DNA of 64,000 nt from JACWAE01 sp963847595 (lineage in GTDB: Bacteria; Chloroflexota; Dehalococcoidia; SZUA-161): the NCBI GenBank assembly GCA_963847595.1, contig CAWKAJ010000003.1:310001-374000 (forward strand), in the 5' to 3' direction. The notes beneath the pieces are model-generated. The model saw nothing but the letters and a program-made list of their open reading frames with translations, was not told the DNA's origin and did not search any database. Positions 59,881-64,000 of the stretch are shown here, one piece after another; within the stretch, counting starts at the first letter, position 1, and the number at the start of each line of letters is the position of its first letter. A program made the translations under genes and the position numbers.

Positions 59881-61422
59881 CTGGTCGCCACCTACAACGT
59901 GGTAGCGCCATATGGAATAGGCGAACAGGGGGGCATACTCGGGTCTTGGCTTAACGGCGGCCAGCCTCCCCTCTCTCAATCGGACCTCCTCAAATACCTC
60001 TCTGGCCAACTCCCGGCGCTGCTCGGGGGTGACGCCAGGATGCTGCCAGAGAGCCGGCAGGTCCGAAAGTAGCCTGGCGGCTCTATCCAGGTTGGGACTC
60101 ATCAGGGGCGCTCTGGCAGTCTCCAGGACCCTCCTCTGCCTCTCCAGCGAGGCGTGCTCCGTCCGGAACTCCTCATCGGTGATGACTCCCCAGAGGTGTT
60201 GCTTCCTGAGGTTTGCCATGGCGCCCTCTATCCTCTTGACCTCCAGGCTGCAATCCGGCTGGGGGCCCTCGTTTGTCATGGCCCTGCTGACGGCTTCCTG
60301 CCAGCCGTCGTCCAATTTGATCTGGGACAACACCCTATCGGCGAACTCCCCTTCCACCATTGGCGCCGATACCGATAGAGGCCTCATGCCACACCGGTGC
60401 CAGCTGTGGAACATCCGGGGATAGCTTCGGGGCTTGGAGATAGTCGATATACCGTGGAAGGGCCGGCCGCAGCCATCGCAGACCAGGACCCCCGTCAGGG
60501 GGTAGACCCGGTGCTGCCTGGAGGGCGGGCTGGGGTGTCCCGACCTGGCCTTCTCCGCCCTCTCCTTCTGGCACTCATGCCACAGGGTTTTGACCTCTTC
60601 CGGCACATCGTGGACTCCGTCCCTGAGCTCTTCATCCTGCTTACCTTTGTGGAAGTAGAACTTCCCCCCATAGAAGGGGTTGGCGACCACCTGGTTGATG
60701 GAGCTTTCGGTGAAGGGGTTGCCTTTGCTGGTCCTGCAGCCCTGGGCATTTAGGTGTTGGGCAAGGGTCTTGAAAGAATGGCGTCCACCAGCGTATTCCC
60801 GCAGCAGCGCCAGCAGGACCGGCATGGTTCTTTCATTGGGAGCCATGTAGGCCCCTCTGCCGCTGGGAGCCTTCACCGTCTTGTACCCCAGGGGCGCATG
60901 GCCCAGGGCGTGCCCTTTGGCCGCCTTCTCCGCCTTTCCCGCCCTGACGTAGCGGGAGAGGTTGCGGCTGTACTGCTCGTCCAGCGTCTCATTGATCCTC
61001 TCGCTGAGGAAGTCCCTGTCGCTGCCGCTGATGATGCCCTGGGAGACGAATACCACCGTCTTGCCCAGCCCCTGCATCTCCTCTTTGTAGCGAATGCACT
61101 CCGCCTGGTTCCTGCCGAACCGGGATGTGTGGTCCACCAGGAGCACATCGAAGAGGTCACGGCGGGCATCCTCGATGAACTGGCGGAACTCTTTTCTCCC
61201 GGCCACGCTCCTGCCGCTGACGAACTCGGTGTACCACCTCTGCCCCAGTATAAGGCCGTAGCTCTCTGCAAATCGCTGGATATTATGCCTCTGGATGTCG
61301 GGGCCGGAACCATCGCTTTGGTCAAGTGTGGAGTCCCTGACGTAGCCTTCAGTTCTAAGGCCCTTGAGATTCTCGAAGGTCAATCGGTGGCTCGTGCCTA
61401 TCCCGGTCATTGCCATCTTCAT
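59872..61422 (-). CDS. Large serine recombinase (site-specific)
   Basis: The ATG at 61422 is chosen because GGAGGTGA lies 7 bases upstream. The 516-aa protein has the resolvase domain (catalytic Ser31 in Y-V-R-D-S-T-L-D-Q; D-H-T-S-R-F-G-R-N), the Recombinase domain (residues about 150-270; L-G-Y-K, N-P-F-Y-G-G) and a partly degenerate zinc ribbon (C-D-G-C-G-R then H-R-C-G-M). It cuts and rejoins DNA at attachment sites. No other integration genes or direct repeats are obvious. The local GC content is well above the flanks, a sign of transfer. Confidence 0.85.
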   Translation of the reverse strand: MKMAMTGIGTSHRLTFENLKGLRTEGYVRDSTLDQSDGSGPDIQRHNIQRFAESYGLILGQRWYTEFVSGRSVAGRKEFRQFIEDARRDLFDVLLVDHTSRFGRNQAECIRYKEEMQGLGKTVVFVSQGIISGSDRDFLSERINETLDEQYSRNLSRYVRAGKAEKAAKGHALGHAPLGYKTVKAPSGRGAYMAPNERTMPVLLALLREYAGGRHSFKTLAQHLNAQGCRTSKGNPFTESSINQVVANPFYGGKFYFHKGKQDEELRDGVHDVPEEVKTLWHECQKERAEKARSGHPSPPSRQHRVYPLTGVLVCDGCGRPFHGISTISKPRSYPRMFHSWHRCGMRPLSVSAPMVEGEFADRVLSQIKLDDGWQEAVSRAMTNEGPQPDCSLEVKRIEGAMANLRKQHLWGVITDEEFRTEHASLERQRRVLETARAPLMSPNLDRAARLLSDLPALWQHPGVTPEQRRELAREVFEEVRLREGRLAAVKPRPEYAPLFAYSIWRYHVVGGDQLF

Positions 61423-61585
61423 GATGCTCACCTCCGCGGCGTTTTCCTGTGCGGCCATTGTATACCCCGCGGCGCATGCCGGTCAACGCTTTCTCAGACC
61501 CGCACGGTGGCGGCTGGCCATGATCCTGCTCCCAGGCCAGAGCAGAGCGCAGCATATTCGTTAGAATCGCAGTCAGACGGTCCAC
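61355..61585 (-). CDS. Possible small protein upstream of the recombinase
   Basis: This 76-aa frame begins M-D-R-L-T-A-I-L-T-N-M-L-R-S-A-L-A, an amphipathic helix that looks protein-like, but the rest is rich in G, R and H. Its end overlaps the recombinase start by 68 bases. It may be a helper gene or chance. The gap 61423-61756 otherwise holds nothing. Confidence 0.3.
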   Translation of the reverse strand: MDRLTAILTNMLRSALAWEQDHGQPPPCGSEKALTGMRRGVYNGRTGKRRGGEHHEDGNDRDRHEPPIDLRESQGP

Positions 61586-61756
61586 GGCTAGGCCCCTGTA
61601 TCCTTTGGCTGTGACCAGCCGTGACGGTCAGGGTCTCTGACAGCGAGAAGATGACTCAATAGAGTATCGAGGCGCACATCTCTGCTCATGAGGCCATTTT
61701 GGGGCATAGCTGAGGCTACCGCTAGTGGTCAAATTCGGGGAAGAAAAAAACGCAGG

Positions 61757-62968
61757 TCAGGGCCGGGGCTGCATTAGCTCTTCCAGCCGCTTCACCCCTC
61801 GCAAGGCATTCCGGCGGTCGAACCATTTGCCTTCTCGCTCCAGCTCATGCAGGGCCCGGTCAACCGGGAGAGAGCCCCGCTTCATTCTCTCCCACACCGG
61901 CAGGTAGGTGACGGGAAAGGTGAAAGGCCGTTTGGTAGAGGGTTTCAACCGTGCCTCCAGAACCTGGTACTCTTCCAGCGTGGGGTATCTTCCCGTCGAT
62001 TCCTTGAACTGTTCCTGAGCAACCCGTTGCCGCCATCTCTCCTGCTCCGGCTCGATATAATCCTTCCAGATAGACTCCCAATCATCCGGGGTGGTAAATG
62101 CGTCAATGCCCTGGACAGTGATGCTGAGCGTGTGCACCGTCACGCCGCCGGGTGTATGCTGTGGTATAAACTCTACAGATGCCAGCAGCACCGGGACATC
62201 CAGCTTCTTGGGCGGCGGGTGAGGCACCCTGGACCCCAGGTCGCCGGCATCGCTGGAGAACAGGTAGCGGCGCACCCGCCAGAACAGGCCGGGGGGCAGG
62301 CCATACCTGTCCAGGAGCACAGCGACAAAGCGGTGCAGGGGCAGGTCATCCTGATACTTGGGCGGGCGGCCCCAGAGAAACTCTGGCTCTCCTTCCAGCC
62401 ATTCAGGGGCGAGGCTCGGCCTGAGCACCGCGTCTTTGCCCGCAAGATAGGCGCGCAGGAAACAGGGTATGAAGCGCGGCAGCTCGGGACCAGTGTAGTC
62501 CGTGTTTCGCGCCCTGGCAGTATGAATGGCCTCCCACGCATTGCTGAGAAGCCCCACGTCCAGGGGCGCCTGCTCCAGCCACCACCAGTGGGTCTTAGGG
62601 ATGCGCCCCGGCGGAACCGGCTCTATCCCCGCCGCAGGCAGGTCCAGGACTCGCCGAACAGCAGCAGCGTCCTCGATAAAGTAGACGTTGTGAGGAAGCA
62701 GCCTTGCCCGAAGCCCGGCTTCGTAGCTGCTGTACCGGGCCAGGAAAGCACGCTTACTTCCCCGTGTTTTAAGTGAAACGGGCGGAGCCAGCAAGCCGGT
62801 CACATAGAAGCGATATAAGCCTTTAACCTTGGCTTGCTCGATCTCGGCTTTCGCTGCGAGCTTCCTTTTCAGTGGCAGTCTCAGCAGAGCCTCAAGCTTA
62901 CGCTTTCCCAGGTAGCTATACTCCCGCCGCAAATAATCATGCAATTGCTGCTGTGGATCGCTTGACAT
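61757..62968 (-). CDS. Hypothetical protein, 403 aa, of the recombinase segment
   Basis: I do not recognise this family. It is basic at the N-terminus (L-G-K-R-K-L-E-A-L-L-R-L-P-L-K-R-K-L), has W-W-W-L-E-Q near residue 130 and a conserved-looking L-H-R-F-V-A-V-L-L-D-R-Y-G-L-P-P. There is no signal peptide, membrane segment or nucleotide-binding motif. GC-rich codons match the neighbouring recombinase, so both likely arrived together. It could be cargo or a directionality or DNA-binding factor. Confidence 0.65.
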   Translation of the reverse strand: MSSDPQQQLHDYLRREYSYLGKRKLEALLRLPLKRKLAAKAEIEQAKVKGLYRFYVTGLLAPPVSLKTRGSKRAFLARYSSYEAGLRARLLPHNVYFIEDAAAVRRVLDLPAAGIEPVPPGRIPKTHWWWLEQAPLDVGLLSNAWEAIHTARARNTDYTGPELPRFIPCFLRAYLAGKDAVLRPSLAPEWLEGEPEFLWGRPPKYQDDLPLHRFVAVLLDRYGLPPGLFWRVRRYLFSSDAGDLGSRVPHPPPKKLDVPVLLASVEFIPQHTPGGVTVHTLSITVQGIDAFTTPDDWESIWKDYIEPEQERWRQRVAQEQFKESTGRYPTLEEYQVLEARLKPSTKRPFTFPVTYLPVWERMKRGSLPVDRALHELEREGKWFDRRNALRGVKRLEELMQPRP

Positions 62969-63756
62969 GGTCTGCCTCCAGTTATGTTTACTCTATAATA
63001 CACCTGCTATAGATCCGGCGCGAAGGCAACAACAATCTCGTCGCGGAGAGGGCGAGACCTGGAGAAGCCAGGGTAGATGGCTAGTCAACTAAAAGAGAGG
63101 ATGCAGGGAAGGCATGAAAAAAGCCCCTGGCAGCTGTTCAAATCTCTGGCTCCAGTATTCAAAGAATCCCTCAGATGAGTGTTCATTTCTTCATCAAAAC
63201 GTTCAAAGATTTTCTGTTTTCGACGCAAGTCAGAAATCAGAAAGGAGATACGCACCACCCACGCTTTGGAGTCGGGCCTTTCCCGCTGCTTCCCGGGTGT
63301 TTCCCAGCGTACAGAGGGATTAGACCGCTGTGAGCCAGCTCTACAGACTTATAATGATACGGGTATACAAGATAGGCAAGACACGGGAAATCGTATATCA
63401 ACAGAGCGAAAGGGGTCAGATTTCGCCTATGGTAAACCACCATGGTAAACTAAATGGGAGACGGTATGGTAATCCATAGGGTAAGTTGTTATGGCAAAGG
63501 CTATCCACAAAGCACCAGCCCGAATAAGGTATGAGCAGAGCCACCCTACTGTGTCCTGTAGGCTTGACAGAGAAAGCTTCACCTCAACTACTGTCCGATC
63601 AGGTTATGGAGCAAATGACCATCCTGAACTGCTTTGAGCCCTGTTTCAGTTAACTGCGGCTCAAGCCTCGCCATACTATAGGGATTTGCAAATCGGTTCA
63701 TGCCGTGGCGTATAATGAAGGCGTATCCTCTGCTAGCAAGGCGAAAGGGCCGTGAC
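62969..63756. other. Intergenic region to the right of the recombinase segment
   Basis: No convincing gene is seen in about 790 bases. Short open frames near 63114-63450 are not family-like. A cluster of ATGGTAA-type words (about 63430-63500) could be remnants of an attachment site or an AT-rich leader. TATAAT at 63711-63716 may be a -10 box for the gene that follows. Confidence 0.4.
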
Positions 63757-64000
63757 GTGCAGAAAAAGAAGGCAGTAAATATAGACTTGGATGGGCTGTG
63801 CTCAGCGATGGAGGATAGCTCCTCCGAACATGATTACTACCTTGACCTGAACACAGGCGAAATATTGTTTGTTTCAGACTACATGGATGACGAGGAAAGT
63901 AAGAGCCTGAGGAGTAGAATTGACGAAGAGCCTGACCACTATCAACGAATACCGAGAGTCGAATCGTACGAGGGCTATGAGGATATGGAGAATTTCACTG
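63757..64000 (+). CDS. UPF0158 family protein, N-terminal part (cut by window end)
   Basis: The frame from GTG 63757 (AAAGGG upstream) encodes V-N-I-D-L-D-G-L, then D-Y-Y-L-D-L-N-T-G-E-I-L and Y-E-D-M-E-N-F-T, the order typical of UPF0158 proteins. An in-frame ATG at 63715 is an alternative but overlaps a TATAAT. The protein continues beyond 64000. Function of the family is not known. Confidence 0.7.
   Translation, partial: MQKKKAVNIDLDGLCSAMEDSSSEHDYYLDLNTGEILFVSDYMDDEESKSLRSRIDEEPDHYQRIPRVESYEGYEDMENFT

Noticed and set aside
63114..63448. Short frames in the right-hand gap
   Set aside because: No ribosome sites, no family-like sequence, overlapping frames on both strands.

Overview
The window looks like a chromosomal segment of a strictly anaerobic or facultative bacterium that lives on CoA-thioester chemistry. 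The mix of family III CoA-transferases, a glycyl radical enzyme, a corrinoid-activator/methyltransferase pair, 2-hydroxyacyl-CoA dehydratase activators, a P3A-type ATPase and short palindromic intergenic repeats suggests an uncultured Chloroflexota (Dehalococcoidia-like) lineage. That placement is inference from gene content only. No rRNA, tRNA or CRISPR array was recognised.

Layout. Positions 1-6100 hold the end of an NDP-forming acyl-CoA synthetase-like gene, a tandem pair of family III CoA-transferases, and a leftward pair made of a RACo-like corrinoid activator and a UroD/MtaA-like methyltransferase. Positions 6278-7156 hold a PadR regulator with its own promoter and operator plus a small membrane protein. 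Positions 7197-20902 form one leftward run of 17 genes: an AMACR-like racemase/CoA-transferase, two MaoC-fold proteins, a thiolase-like protein with a Zn-ribbon/OB partner, two crotonases, a thiolase, an acyl-CoA dehydrogenase, a nitronate-monooxygenase-like flavoprotein, an SRPBCC protein, three tandem-barrel NIPSNAP/EthD-like proteins and three paralogous cysteine-motif proteins. It reads as a beta-oxidation-like degradation operon for an unknown acid, probably controlled by the PAS-HTH protein just upstream (21039-21623).

Positions 21826-26506 run rightward: an acyl-CoA synthetase alpha module, a 707-aa fused activase-related protein, and a 2-hydroxyglutaryl-CoA-dehydratase-type activase. 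Positions 26996-28704 are an AT-rich leftward trio (two DUF488 proteins and a probable dual-OB protein) that may be a small defence or stress island. Positions 28783-29180 and 35368-35665 are mosaics of palindromic repeats that flank a glycyl radical enzyme operon (29258-35271). Positions 35759-51014 hold general functions: a tyrosine phosphatase, a proton-type ATPase, a HEAT-repeat protein, KAS III, a HAD hydrolase, a peroxiredoxin, an M42 peptidase, a thioesterase, a Rieske protein, a membrane ClpP-like protease, an aldo/keto reductase, a 14-repeat lipoprotein and an MFS exporter. Positions 51149-58861 hold a GGR-like flavoprotein, a probable small RNA, a B12-radical SAM enzyme, a transglutaminase, RibD and a second CoA-transferase pair paralogous to the first.

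The strongest unusual signal is at 59242-59760. It is a glutaredoxin-PDZ fusion whose first catalytic cysteine codon is an in-frame TGA (U-P-Y-C), followed at the right distance by a hairpin with a GGUU apical loop. I read it as a selenoprotein. To its right lies a GC-rich segment with a large serine recombinase and an unrecognised 403-aa protein (59872-62968), then the start of a UPF0158 gene cut by the window end.
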